From positions 6,597,198 through 6,661,197 of the forward strand of contig BCIX01000001.1 of the NCBI GenBank assembly GCA_001600095.1: a DNA stretch of 64,000 bases. Reading direction: 5' to 3'. The position numbers were made by a program, and so were the translations under genes. This DNA is from Bullera alba (taxonomy: Eukaryota > Basidiomycota > Tremellomycetes > Tremellales > Bulleraceae). A model generated the notes under the pieces. That model worked only from the letters and a program-made list of their open reading frames with translations. It did not search any database and had not been told where the DNA came from. Below, piece by piece: positions 1-15,526 of this stretch (its first letter is position 1; every line of letters starts with the position of its first letter).

Positions 1-2223
1 GATGGAATTTGACGCACTACCCAACTTCGTCAGCCCAGCGCCGGGTGACCCCCTCTACCTTCTTTCTGGGCGCTTCGATACTCACGTTGACGTCCGACAG
101 ATGGCCAGTGTACATCCTCAACGGGGTGACTCGATCCGAACTCCACAATCGAGCTGTCCTATCCCTACTTCCAGTCGCAAAGTAGACTCCCAGAGGCCCC
201 CATTCGACATCCCATACCGGTTCCCGACTATGCCCTCGATATACCACCAGGTTCGAATACGTGTTCAGCGACCATAATCTGACTGTACCATCTTGCGAAG
301 ACGACAGGAGCGATTGTGGCGGAGCGGAGGCTCCATACACCGAGTCGAAGGAAAGTGAATATACAGGACCGGAATGACCTATTAGCTTGCGCATGGGCAA
401 ACCTTCGTCTTCGGTCAATGTCCCATCTGTAGCGTCTAGCGATTTGGCCTTGAGCTTCTCCCCTTTGAGTGACCAGATTCGAATACAGCTCTCCGGCGAG
501 CCTACAGCCATCAAAGACGAGTCTGTCGAGAACTCCGTCGAGGATACGCTGAACAAAGATGGTTAGCTGTGTCACACCTCCAAGCGAACGAGAAGCAAGG
601 CAGCTTGGCATGACGTACCCTTCGCCACCGTCAAACACGGTGAATGCCACCACACTGGGCAAAGCCGCTGTACTCGACTCTCCTAGCTTGGCCTCGTCCG
701 CGTTGGGCCCAAACCTGATCATCTTCCGTCTATCCCTCACAGCCTCAACTTCCCGTCGTAGATCCGACAGCTGGAACAAAGGCGGCACTGGCGGATTCGT
801 CTCGTTCTCCGCTGGACTAACGAGATCACTGGCCACTTCCAGATCTGGCTCGAGCTTGACTTCCACCGGTGCAGGCTCTTTGTCGTTTCCACCGGTCCCT
901 GCTGCGCTTTCCTTTCCATCCGCCATTTCCACGTCACCATCGCCGTTTGTCTGCTCGTCCGCCGGTGCATTTTCACCAGCAGTCTCGCTTCCATTTGGCT
1001 CAGCGAAGGATCCATTTGCTGCAGCATCCTCGTCTCGCAGAGTCCGGCTGACTTGCTCCTTGAGCCTCTGTGCCATGGGAACAGGACCAAGCTTGAGCTG
1101 TGATGGCTTGCTATGTACAGCTTGTGACGAAACGCCGGTGTGTATCGAGTTCAGAAGCCCACTTGACGAGGCTATTGTGATCTCGTCCAATGGTAGCGCC
1201 GATTCGCTCACTAAAAGTCGATGTCGCCCGTCAGCCCAACGTGATTTGGGAGCAAATCAGAGACCCACCTTGCGCTTTCAGATGTCCATGGATGATGAAT
1301 TTGACGGCCTCTTTCGCTCTTCCGGCAGCACTGTGCAGTCCGTTCTCCCATTCATCCTCCAATCCAGCCCCGCTCAGCCATTGGAGCAGAAGATTTTGCG
1401 TGTTTCGCGTTATAGCCACAATGTACCGCTCCGAGGTGAGTCGCTGACAATATTGGCTGTTCTTGATCTGCTCCTTGTCGACGACCGAGGCCAAAGCAGC
1501 TATCTCTTGTGGGTGTGATACGACATGGTCATCTCTGTACCTTGAGAAAAACTCCCTGGCTGATGGAGGCGTCAGCTAGGCATGGGGTGAAGTGCATTGA
1601 ACTAGCTTACCAGACTTGACGAAGCCTTGTTGCATCAACTCCAGAAATGTGTACGCGAAGATAGGATATGAAAGAGAATCCAGCTCGGGCTAAAATGTGC
1701 AGCGTCAGTGGACCTCTCACTGTCACAGGACTTGTGAAGCACTCACCTTCCACAGATCCAGCCCATTGTCCACCCACTTCCGATACCTCCTATATCCCTC
1801 TACTCTGTCTGACACATCCATGATCCTATCCTGTCTCTCGGGTGCATTTGCCGGCTCCTCGTCCCCCTCTTTCCCTCCCAGCTTCTTCGTCACCATGTCT
1901 ATAATGTACTTTGCCTGCGTCTCAAACTCTGGGGTGATCCGGTCCGATAATGTCGATGCGGAAAAGTTCTGAGCTTGTGGAATGTTCCTCTTCAAAGCAA
2001 CTTCTATAGGCACCGGCTCTGAGGCTTTGAAGATAGCTTCCTTTCCTGGTCCGCCATCCTCTCCGTCGTTGACCATTGTCATTCCCTCTTTGAGGGATCC
2101 GACGACCTTGTCGTAGCCATGTTGTTGAAGGTACTCCAGTACGAAGCGTCGTAGGACATCTGGATCGGATGCCGAGGCTTTCCGCTCGCTAGGTCCAGCT
2201 CCATTGGCAGGTGACTCCGACAT
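1..2223 (-). CDS. TAF5: TFIID/SAGA subunit TAF5 (5' part, C-terminus beyond the left edge)
   Basis: TAF5 is a scaffold WD40 subunit of the general transcription factor TFIID, shared with SAGA in yeasts, and acts in the nucleus. The ATG at 2223 opens a LisH segment (about residues 22-50, with VLEYLQQHGYDKVV). The TAF5 NTD2 domain follows, spread over several exons (YRRYRKWVDNGLDLWK, then SYPIFAYTFLELMQQGF and ASVVDKEQIKNSQY). A low-complexity acidic linker leads to WD40 repeats, for example LIGHSGPVYSLSF, SSQDGTVRLW and ATGSRDRTARLW. The last complete intron seen is about 17-83. Bases 1-16 then encode CVKFH, the start of the next WD repeat, so roughly the last three repeats lie outside the window. 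LisH, NTD2 and WD40 in this order are specific to TAF5. It is divergent to the next gene, with about 300 bp between the two ATGs. Confidence 0.93.
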
Positions 2224-2531
2224 GTTGTCTCGCCTCCCTCTGCGCTGCAGCAGCTGCTCCCGTTAGTTGGATGCGAGGTAAAGACGAGAGTGAATGTCTG
2301 GGCAACATGCAGTGAGTTCAGCCGCCAGCGAGCAACAGGCTCGAGGAAGCGGAATCAAATTATCGCCACCATACGCGACTGCTTTGACCTCTGGCTCTTT
2401 CCACCCACCTCTCTTGCTCCTCTCGCATCCTTCCTCATCACCTGTCATCGGCCCAATCAATATACAGTAGCCATGCTCTAATCATTGCTGAAACTTACAC
2501 GATCCGGATCGTCGAAGATACACCCCCGAAC

Positions 2532-4930
2532 ATGCCCTTGACTAAGGGCGAGGGATGGAATGACGGGTTCCGAGGAGGCTCCGATTCTGCCTCTGAGGAC
2601 GAGGACGAGGATGACCTGATGGAAGGCGGCCGCGGTCGACCTCACACCATCGCAGGCTATGATGCACGCGAGATTGACCTCGATTCAAGACAGGATAACG
2701 TCAAGATCGTCGAAAGCAGCTATGTCCTTGCTCAACTACAAAAGAGTCGTCAAGAATCAAGCTCCACTCCACTCAATATTCCGGAAATCGCCTTCGCGCC
2801 CGTCAAACCTTCTCATAAACCAATCTCTAGGTCTAGCAAAATTCAGGTCTACGTCAAACCCGATTCCAAGGGAAGTATCCCGGTCGCCTATCCCGATCCA
2901 GGAAGAAGGAACGATACGGCGAAAGCAGCCACCAAAAAGCCCGCCAACTCCACTACGACCTCTAAGAAGAACAAGACCGGCAATGATGAGCCCACACAGC
3001 TGGTACAAACAAAGATCACCGACAAGAGGAAGACGAGACCCAAGGCTGCAGACCTGAAAGTCCGATCCAACGGGTGGTACGGGACCGGCCGCAAGCCGAT
3101 GGCGGCGCCTTTGAAACCCCCGAAGACCCTACTCGAAAAAGTGGACGATGAGTCGGCAGCCATAGCAAAGAAGAAGGCCGCAGCGAGCAAGCGGAAGGCG
3201 AAGGCAAGCGGGCAAGTCGAAGAGGATCAAGGAAAGATAACTTTCAGCAGAATACGTAGGTCCTTCCACGCAGAATCAGATCCTCCTCAACTGACTCAAT
3301 TCAGCGCCTGGAGCCTCGGCAAACTCGGATTATCCTATCGTCAAGGGGATTAACAAGCTCAAAGATCTGCCTACGAAGGCCAAGCAGCCAAAACCGCCGA
3401 GATCACCGAAACAGACCAAGCTCAAACCCACTGTGATACCAAAGGTCGCGAGAATCACACGAGCGGACCTCCTCTCCTCCGATTCGGAATCGGGATCCAA
3501 CGACTCGTCTTTCAGTATCTCCAAGCTGATCAAAGGCGCCAAGGATAAGAAGCAGCTAGAAGCAAATGACGAATGTTCACCCCCGAGAGTTGGCTCTATC
3601 GCTCCCCAAGCAACTGTCTCCGTGACGTCGCTCAACAAGAAGAACAGCAAGCTTTTCAGACCATCCTTGCCCCTGGTCATCAAAGAGAAAGAACAACCCT
3701 CGAACCCCGCCAAGAAGGAACACTTAGCAGAGAAGAACGCTAGCAAGCTTCAAGCCATCAAGCAAAGAACTGACGATCACCTCCGAGGGCGAATCATGCA
3801 ATTCAGAGCTATACCCGAGTACGAAGCCATCGAGTCTCGTCGAGCCAGTACCCAGCCTCCATCCATGTATCGCTCCATCCCAACCACCGCCTCCGACGAC
3901 GTCATTACGCCACATACCCAGGCCGTCAACGATCAAGACATGGATTACTACGAGAACACCGAGCCATCGACTATCACCCATTTGAGCGATTCCCTGCCTC
4001 CTTTCAACCCAGAGCTGTACCCGCATTCCAGCTCCGCGTCCAGCCAGCTTCCATACAGCTCCCCTTTGGTACCACGGTCCCAAGCTCTAGATAGACAACC
4101 ACTACTCGGCATTTCTGGTCCCAAGGCAATTCCATACGACGAAGCCGGTCCAGCCGTTATTGACCGCTTCGAGGCTCTAGCCGCTGATTACGCTCGAGGC
4201 CCAATCATCCAGCCGCGTCAAGCTGCGAACCGCGATTACGGCGAGTTGTACGATCAGGGTGGTACACGGAGCCGTGGGTCGCAGCTGCCTCTTCGTCAGA
4301 GTCCTGTCAGCTGATCTCATGTTCTTAGATGCCTTCGCAAACGAACAATACTACCCAATAGACGATGGATACCGCGCCGCAGCTGCCCCGGTTCAAAGCC
4401 CATTGCATGCCTATCATCTCCCTTACGCGCATCAAGCCCGTACGTACCCGCCCTCCGAGGATGATCAAGAGGTGTGGTCCACGCTCCGCCCAAGCAAGAA
4501 AGCACGACAGTCATACGCCTCCAACGAGCGTTTCGTCTCTCAAGCCAAGACTTCCTCTGGGTTCACATTGCCTGGTCTGCTATTCTCCAACGACAGTAGT
4601 CCATCAGCCGGTATCACCACAAAGCGAAGCCTCTTCAAGCCTTCTGCGCCGCAAAACGGCCTCTTACCCTTGCAATCGACTTCAGCCCCACAAAGGGCAA
4701 GCCAAGCCACTCAACGAAACAACCACTCCGCTCAAGACACCTACAGACATGCCATCGCGACCGTCGGCCAGCCATCTGACGCCATGACCTCCGCTGACCC
4801 CACACCCGACTGGAGGGACAAATGGAAGAAGCCAGCAACAAACAAGCTGGACAAGTTCGCCATGAAGCACGAAGTAGTAGGATCATCAGGCAGCGTGAGA
4901 GATGGCGGCGCGTTCGACAGGTTCTGGTGA
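2532..4930 (+). CDS. Hypothetical basic, disordered nuclear-type protein
   Basis: I do not recognise this protein. Three exons join in frame: the ATG at 2532, an intron at 3256-3304 (49 nt, branch CTGAC), an intron at 4274-4328 (55 nt, branch CTGAT), and a stop at 4928-4930. The product is about 765 residues. The N-terminus is acidic (SASEDEDEDDL). Long Lys/Pro/Ser-rich stretches follow (KRKTRPKAADLK, KPPRSPKQTKLK), then a Tyr/Pro/Ser-rich half, and it ends in DGGAFDRFW. There is no signal peptide or membrane segment. Its disorder and clustered basic residues suggest a nuclear or chromatin-associated role, but this is inference only. It is divergent from TAF5. Confidence 0.72.
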
Positions 4931-5152
4931 TAGACTGATGGTAGGTCAAGCAGATGAGGACGTCACATCAGTCAAGTCATGCTGATTGGAACTGATACCA
5001 GGGCTTCCCACCAAGATTCAACGGGGGTTGGGTTGCTCTTCGCCACGGTCGACCTGGCTGTAGGTATAGGAGTAGGAGTCTTCCGTTCTGACTATGACAC
5101 ATGCATGATATAACGTCCGCAACGTAATTCTCTACCCCCCCTGGGGCAAAAC

Positions 5153-8435
<3,283 letters not shown>

Positions 8436-8498
8436 TCAACTTTACACCGAGATCGATGATGTACATGGGGTTCGGAACGCGTGGCGCGTGGAAAAAGC

Positions 8499-8517
8499 GC
8501 GTTTCATGATGAAACGC
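8499..8517. promoter_or_regulatory. Perfect 9-1-9 dyad upstream of MSC2
   Basis: GCGTTTCAT, one base, ATGAAACGC: a perfect inverted repeat 64 bp upstream of the MSC2 ATG and 150 bp downstream of the VPS39 stop. A GCACGTGC palindrome lies just beyond it (8521-8528). The position fits a transcription factor site for MSC2. I do not recognise a canonical zinc-responsive element, so the bound factor is unknown. Confidence 0.4.
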
Positions 8518-8647
8518 TTGGCACGTGCGTGATAGTCTTCGCATCAGGTGAGTAAGATTGGGTTAGTTAGACACCCGGAGGGTGTCCGGGGGACCACACG
8601 ACCTGCCCACACAGCGCGATGCATCACATGCTACTAGGTGATAGTCC

Positions 8648-11600
8648 TCATTCTCGCAACTGGGCTAATTTGGCACTGAAGGTGTCCTTGCAGTGTAAAT
8701 GTGTGACTTCTCCCCTAAGCAAGTCATCAGGAGCTGTGTCAAATTGCTAATCAAGGACTTACCGTGGCGCATGGACTGCTACTGCGGATTGGCCAAGTCT
8801 CTTCTGACATTGAGGGCATCTATCACAACATCAGTGGCCATCACCCGATCCCACAATAGTCTTCTCGACTCACATTCTCTGATCGGTGACGCGGACTCGC
8901 TTCACTTGCAAGCCCATCAATACCCTATCCACCTCCTCTTTCCTCGCGCTGACGACACTCTTGATAATCTTGGCATCATTCTTTCGCGCAAATCCGTCTC
9001 TCATTGTCCGAATGAAAAACGCTCGCACATCCGCCATTGGCACCAAAGGCGGTAATAGATCCAGCATTTCCGTAGCATCAACTCGCACGCCATGAGTAGC
9101 GATGAGCGCGAGCGCAGCGTCGAGCAGAACCGGTTCGTCCGATTTTGGCGTTGGCCTCAAGTAGATCCGAAGTAGGATCAGGAAGATACCTTTAGGATCC
9201 GGCTCTTGGGCGTATACACGAGCGCAATACCTATACACGTCAGCTCTTCCTCCAGCGAGAAGGGTGCGAAGATCGTTTCACTCACGCTTCAGCGGCCGGG
9301 CAGTCCTTCAGGCGATGTACGTATATCCGCAGAGCTTCCTCGTGCTTTCCAATCCGACCTAACAAGATAGCTCGGGCCTCAGGCATTTCTCAAGCGATGT
9401 CAGCTGCCAGCCCACGATGTGGAGATGGCTGTACTCACTGTTTTCGTCCACTTTTGTGATAAGGCGATATGGTCGATAATGCGTAGACTCCATCAAGAAT
9501 TTTAGGAAAGATGTATATGACTCTGGCACCTCTTCTGCGCAGATACAGTCAGCATTATGTAATGTGCACCGGTTTCTAGGCCCACCTTTCTTCGCCTTGC
9601 TAAATCCAGTCACCGCACGGGAGAGGTAGATCTCGGCCAGCTTGTCGTGGAACTCGGCACCAGTCTCTCCGAGCTCCTTGATGATATGCTCCAAATACCC
9701 TGCGCAGGCATCCAGATCTTGTTTCTCCAGAAAGCTTGTCACCTCCTTCCGCGGCAGCGCTTCCACTTCTGGTTCGTCCGCCGTGAATATCTGATACGAC
9801 TTAGCATCTATACAACAGTAAGGTGCTGAGTGAACTCACACTCAAGGCCATAGATGGATTTTCCTCAAAGACCCATTTGGAAGACTCTAGTATGAGCGGG
9901 AGTTCAGTCGGACCAAGCTTCTGCAGATAACGGATCGTTGGAGGGTATCGATCAAGTTTGTCGTCTTCCTCTTTCGCCAGTCTGAAATCGTTTCAGCGTA
10001 TACTCAATAGCCAAAGTCCGACAACTCACTGATGGAGCATTTTCAGCGCCTTTGAGTGCATCTTCTTGCCTTGATATAGATCGATTAAGTCGCTGAATTT
10101 CTGCAACATGGTTAGCGACTATCCTCTACCTCAACGATCTTGCGACTTACCTTTTGCGCTTTCAGCAGCTCCTCGACTTCCTCGACATCACACCAATTCT
10201 CGATCCTACACAAACTACCGACCAGCACGGGTCGTGCGACGAGGTAGACCTTGATCAGGGCCGTGTAGATGACTTGAGCCATTCGCAACAGCTGATCGGG
10301 GCTCATCTCGGGGAAAGGCATTGAAGGCAGGTCATGCAGTTCCGTAGCGGAAAGTGTGGAAAGAGGCGGGACTGAGGACTCTAAGGGGAGAGGATCCGCC
10401 AAAGAACCGATAGCGCCCGTCAGTTTCTGACGCCTGTCCGAGAGATAGTACATTAGTGCCTCCAACGCTTGTCTCGGTGCGACACCTAAACGCAAAAGGT
10501 CAGCATGGTTCGTCATCGATAGTATCAGATCCCTCACTGTCGTCTACCAGAGGTGCCGCTGGCTCTTTGTCCGAAGCGAGGGAAGCAGCGTCATCCTCCT
10601 TGCCTGGAGCATGTCGTAATGTCTCCACACTGCCTTTCTTGTTCAAAACTCGAGGGGCGAGATTGCTCAGCAAGCCCTTGCTGGGCGCTTCCGTCCTCGC
10701 CGCTTGGTCCGGCTCCAGGCGAGATCCTGGAATCGCTCCGAAGAGCTCCATCCACTGCGACCGGCTTACATGTGTCCGACCAGCAATGGTAGCGGCGGGA
10801 AAGAGGGAGATGATCAGGGCGGGATTGATGTTGAGCCTTAGGAAGGTGTCCATGGCCGTCTGGTACTGCCCTTGACCAAATTGCTGCACAGCAAGGAGCT
10901 TTTGTAGGTGTGCTAAGCGCCTTGTCTACGATCCCTGTCAGAGAGCGACCTGCAAACGGATGATGGACATACCGGAGACAGCCCAGCGTCACCCATAGCT
11001 TCCACTAAACCAATAGCATCCTGCACTCTTCCCTCTTTGACGAGCTCATCAACCTGCTCGCCGATGTCTCCCGCCTCTACAGCCCATACAGAGGAACCTT
11101 CCGATTGAGCGAGATTCTTATCGTTTGGCGTCGATACAAATAGGACTTTAGATGAGGCTGCCATTGCAGATGCAGGTGTGAGATTGACTGAATCGATACA
11201 GTCTATTGCGCTGATTGAGATGGAGCCGGTGGACGGCGCTGGAAGGAATAGAGTCTGCCGCAGTCCAAGTGTCGGAGCCAGGTGTATCTGGATCGCGGTA
11301 TTGACGATATTCGACCCCGAATCAACAGGATTGCCAGACGTCTGCGGCACAGCCGAGTATATGAAGGGATTGGTGAAGGCTAATGTGAAAAACGATCAGC
11401 TAGATCGCCTGGGATCAGGAGGTCAGGGCAGCTCACCTATAGCTTCAGGAGAATTTGGCCATTGTAGAGACTCTTGCCGTGTGAAATTGCCTTCCGAAGA
11501 ATAGAAAACACCGACGTCTGTCATGATATCAGTAACGTACTTCAAGTGCTCAGAGCCTAGACGTACCATCCCTTGCGAGCAGGACCTCTCCGCCGACTGT

Positions 11601-12857
11601 CCGCGTTCCGACTGGCATTGTAGCTTTGCCTCCTAGTCCTACATATCCTCCGAGACCGGTCATCATCCCTCCAACACCCTTGGTGAGACCACTGCCGGAG
11701 CTCCCTCCTTCGCCTGCAGCCACGCCGGAACCGCTGGACACATCTGTCAATCTGGCATTGGATGAATGAACGGGCGGCGGTGGTGTGAGCGGCAAGTCCG
11801 TTACAGAAAGGCGATTCGCCGAGTTTGGGTGAATGTGCAGTAGTACCGATGATGTGGGAGAGTAGAGTAGGTGGAGCGTTTCGGGTAAAGGCGCTGAAGA
11901 CGACGATGATGGCGTAGAGGCAAATATGACTTGCCGAGGGGAATGGGGCAGATTCAATTCCTATATTGAGCTGTCAGGAAATCTATCTGAGAAGCACAGA
12001 CGTAGCTAGATACTCACCCAGGCATCCTTCATGCCACCTTTACCAGCTCCAAATACCACCACCTTCTTCCTGCAGCCCACAACCAGCAGATCCCTGCGGA
12101 CTTTCTCAACCGAGACATCTTCCCCCGCCTGAGCATCCTTCGCCTTTTTCTTGGGTGACGCGGTGAAAGAGGTGATAGCGAAAGAATGAGCATATCGAGC
12201 TTGTAAAAGTACCGCTGCCCCGGTCTTTGCGAAATCAGGTAAAGTGTGGGTTGTCACCACAGAGTCTGGCGGCACAGTTCACGGTCAGCTACCACTTCCT
12301 ACTAGAAGGCAGCACACTCACCGCATAGCACTGCAAGCTTCTGAGACTCGCTGAGAACGCCTATCTGGTCGATGGGCCGTTTCCCGATAGCATACGTCTT
12401 GAGGAGCTTGAGGATGGGCACGATGCTGCTCCCGCTTTCATTTGGTATCTCGAAGCTGTAGACCTGTATAGAGCCGGTCGCAGTGCCCACATATAGTCTA
12501 TCTCCTAATTGGGCCACAACATCAGCTATGCCCGAGGAGATATGGCGATTACGGCCGGGGGGACCTGGTCTGGAGAGGTGGACATACCGTGCTGATGGAT
12601 CGCCGACACCCGTACTTTCAGCGACGGCAATAGCTGATGCAGCTGGAAGCCAGTCATGATGATAGAGCCAGTCCGCTTTCCACTTCACAGCCGGGTGAGA
12701 GGATCCCGAGAGACGGAGAGCGCGAAAGCCAAGTCGACTTGAATCGCAGGAAAGCGTAGAGCGTCACAACAGAGCACCTCGAGGATCGAGGATCCAATAG
12801 TGCGGGGCAATTCAGCCGGCCGGCGTTGAGGTCATTTCGCTTTGGAACGATCTGCAT
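8648..12857 (-). CDS. VPS39: HOPS subunit VPS39/VAM6
   Basis: Vps39 is a subunit of the HOPS tether, binds Rab7/Ypt7 and drives fusion of late endosomes and vacuoles. The N-terminal CNH (beta-propeller) region contains DVVAQLGDRLYVGTATGSIQ. The middle holds the diagnostic Vps39 domain 1 (ALIKVYLVARPVLVGSLCRI, NWCDVEEVEELLKAQK). The C-terminus is Vps39 domain 2, ending in a zinc-binding-type CPQCQKRLG and THLHCKDTF. More than ten short introns were followed, and the last exon ends at 8648-8650. The 5' end is the weak part: the ATG at 12857 joins in frame to the CNH exon if a 40-nt intron with a poor donor (12738-12777) is removed. An upstream exon near 12900-12960 is an alternative. Confidence 0.92.
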
Positions 12858-13012
12858 TCGACTAACTTACACTCCTCAAACAATCACCACACATCGAGCA
12901 GGCCAAGACTGCTCTTGCGGAGTACAGCTGAGAGCGGCACATTATAGACTCGACTCATTCTCGAGTCTTCGTAGTGCAGGAGCCAGAACGCAACATCTCG
13001 CAGTCCGACAAG

Positions 13013-13100
13013 GTAAGTTGCAGTTGTTCCTTTCACTCTCAAAGACTCCAATAGTCCAGCCTATGTGGAGACCGTGCTGACTATCCATCAAAGTCGCCAG
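13013..13100 (+). other. Probable 5'-UTR intron of OST4
   Basis: A strong GTAAGT donor at 13013, a GCTGAC branch sequence and a CAG acceptor at 13100 lie just upstream of the OST4 ATG and contain no coding sequence. This fits an 88-nt intron in the OST4 leader. RNA reads would settle it. Confidence 0.5.
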
Positions 13101-13148
13101 CCATAGTCTAGATCACCATAACTCACTTTGATCAACGATTGTTCCAAG

Positions 13149-13262
13149 ATGATCTCCGACGGTACCCTCACCGATTTGTCGAACGGCCTCGGCATAGCCG
13201 CAATGGCATTGATCGTCGTCTACCACTTCGTCTCGGTTAACGGAAAGAGGATGCAGGAGTAG
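13149..13262 (+). CDS. OST4: Oligosaccharyltransferase subunit OST4 (37 aa)
   Basis: This single-exon gene encodes 37 residues. It begins MISDGTLTDL, continues with one membrane helix (LGIAAMALIVVYHFVSV) and ends NGKRMQE. OST4 is a mini-subunit of the ER oligosaccharyltransferase that holds Stt3 and Ost3/6 together during N-glycosylation. The MISD start, the VVYH-V-VN core and the KxxQE tail match the short eukaryotic OST4 family in length and position. It sits head to head with VPS39 and probably has an intron in its leader. It is easily missed by automatic annotation because of its size. Confidence 0.93.
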   Translation: MISDGTLTDLSNGLGIAAMALIVVYHFVSVNGKRMQE

Positions 13263-13743
13263 AAGCCGGGCTAGGATCCAGAGGAGAGAAGCTGGTGAGT
13301 ATATCAGTACGAGCAGTCGTTTTGTGGGCTTTGTCGTGACTGACTTCCCATCAAGGAGAGCAACCACTGTAGGACGAAGGTGTCTAAGTCGGTCTTTGGT
13401 ATCAGCCATCCGCCGGGGACGTTGCTTTGAGTTGTACAAGCATTGCTGCCAGGCAGAGTCGTGCGCATAGAGCTGAGATAAAACAACGACCGACCGCACA
13501 ATGTATCGAACGATCATCCGCGAGGAAGGTCGCCACCAATCCGCTCAGACCCAGCGCACAGACCCGGATCATGTGGTCTGGTCTGGCTATTCTCACAGAA
13601 CTCCCCTCCGATTCACATCACTATCGTTCTCTCATTCTCTGCTTCACTCATTCACTCCTTAACTCTCACACTTACTCCTCTCTTGAAGCTCGACACTGAC
13701 TGTAAACGAAAGCCAGTGTTAGTTGGTCAAGCTGTGATCTAGG
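13263..13743. other. Intergenic region, OST4 to first DUF7918-like gene
   Basis: I see no convincing gene in these 480 bp. They should hold the OST4 3'-UTR and the promoter of the next gene. A GTGAGT donor near 13294 could mark a UTR intron. Pyrimidine-rich stretches (13600-13690) precede the ATG at 13744. Confidence 0.5.
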
Positions 13744-15200
13744 ATGAAGGGAGACAAGGACAGCGAGATTTCCAATCTCGAGGTGAGTAAGCTGCTTCTT
13801 ATGCGGCTCCGTACCCGGCTTGCGCTTATGCTCAGATCACCGTGAGCGTCAAGGAAGAGTTTGGCTTCGATGAATTTGATGTCTTGAGTGAGTTTTCCTT
13901 GCCGGTTCCAAACACAGCTTCACACTGACACTCTCAGACGAGTACGAGGCAGAGTCAACGCAAAAGTTCCGGGTCTATGATCACCTAGCGAACCAGGACA
14001 AGACGGTTGGTCGCATTTCGACTGCATGGCTGGAGTGCCCTGACGACCTGGAGCGTGTGGGTGCCCTTTGTATCAATGTTGCTGGCTCTTGACCACTTCC
14101 AGGATATGAAGATTACCTTCACAAGGTCGGATTCATCGGCAAGAGACCAAATGACCGCTCTATATTTCACGATCTACTTGGATGGAAGTCCATACTTTGG
14201 ATTTTCGGTGTCCGAAGGATGGTGCGAGGAGATCTTTATGGCTGGATCTCGAGAGTGGGTGGATGGAGAGGACCTGTCCTCGCCTTTGCGATTTGGGACA
14301 TTGGTGAGTTGCTGTTTTTGCGGCTCTCAGACGAAGGCGGCACAACTGACATTGCGAATACTAGATGTCGACTGAGGATTATACCAAAGCGATGTCAATG
14401 GAGTCAGCCCTTCAAGTTGGCGAGATTCTAATCACCGTCGAGCTTGGCAAACTCGTCGGCGAAGGCTCCTCGAGGTCGAATCCGAGAACTCTCAAGCCAA
14501 CTGCTTGGACGCCTCCAAAGCTCGAGCTTGTGGATCGACCAGTCCACGAGGAGAAAAAGGTAGCTTGATACCACTTACTTGTTGTGGGATATTAGGCTGA
14601 TGGACGACGTTTAGGCGCTCATAGACCGGGCTCTGAAGTGAGTATGATTGATTCGCAGCCTGTTGACCATTAGACACGGCACGGCGAGACCAATTGCCCC
14701 CCTGCCGAAGAGGGCTGCCGATTCGCAAACGAAGCCCGGTATCGCAAAGGCTTCAAAGGTCGTCAAGAAGGCACCACCTGCTGTCCAAGTATTCGAGCCT
14801 CTTCATTCTGATCATATAGACTTCGCTTTTGTGTTTAAGGTGAGCGTCTGGAGCTCCAGATCGAATTCGGCTGCGTCGGCTTATCGTGGCAGTATCGTAG
14901 CAGAGACTTTCTGCTTGCCCAGAGAGTTGTCACCTTGTGTAAGTCGCCAGCTTGAGCGAATCAGGCTTCCGGAAACCGCGCTGATGACCTCGCAGCTAAG
15001 GAGCAGCACTCAGCCAGCTATGCCACCGCACTGGAAGAAAGCCTCGCTGAGCCTCGGCTGTTAAAGGTGGGTCATACAAACTAGTCTCCATATCAGGCTG
15101 ACGTTGGCAGCAGCGTGAACTAAATCGACTGCGTCGTCGGCTGGCAGAACCGCCGATCATCGTCCCGGAGGAGGATGCTATTGTGGTGGACAGTGATTGA
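13744..15200 (+). CDS. DUF7918-like protein, tandem copy 1
   Basis: The start is MKGDKDSEISNLE at 13744 and the stop is at 15198-15200 (VPEEDAIVVDSD). About eight short introns separate the exons. The core reads MTALYFTIYLDGSPYFGF, then SPLRFGTL, DYTKAMSMESALQVGEI and LITVELGKL. This is the compact beta-sandwich pattern (tail of a substrate-like strand, xPFxF, small-residue loop, then GxIxIxxxxG) that I associate with the fungal DUF7918 family, whose function is unknown. A basic Pro/Lys linker and a C-terminal charged helix (LNRLRRRLAEP) follow. It is a close paralogue of the next gene, with matching exon limits. There is no signal peptide. The family name is moderately sure and the gene itself is sure. 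Confidence 0.78.
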
Positions 15201-15526
15201 TACCTCAATCGAGCAGTCGGAACTCGTATGTCCTTGACGGTACCTCTCTATCGCTTTGGATGAGGCATCACCACGCGCTATGTATGGATCACGACACATC
15301 TTCGCGGCGAGCATCCTCGGCTGTAGTTGATTCTCGCCCAGTCAGGAGAGTGATCAATGCGCGGAGAACTATGCTACGCGCAGCGCACGTGCCGCCACAC
15401 GCACTCCTTGACGCACAGACCTCTTGCAAGATGACTGGACTTTGGCCACCTCGTTGCGATACTTAAGGATTGTTCCCACCGTTTTCCTTGTTGATTCATA
15501 CACACTACCATCAAATTCGACACAAG
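15201..15526. other. Intergenic spacer between the tandem paralogues
   Basis: No gene is seen. The spacer includes the 3'-UTR of copy 1 and the promoter of copy 2. I do not see obvious sequence identity with the region upstream of copy 1. Confidence 0.5.

Noticed and set aside
559..1518. Plus-strand Ser/Thr-rich frame of 319 codons opposite TAF5
   Set aside because: It overlaps TAF5 exons with clear LisH, NTD2 and WD40 content and contains TAF5 introns in antisense.
13113..13596. Several minus-strand frames over OST4
   Set aside because: OST4 on the plus strand matches its family end to end; the minus frames have no supporting signals.
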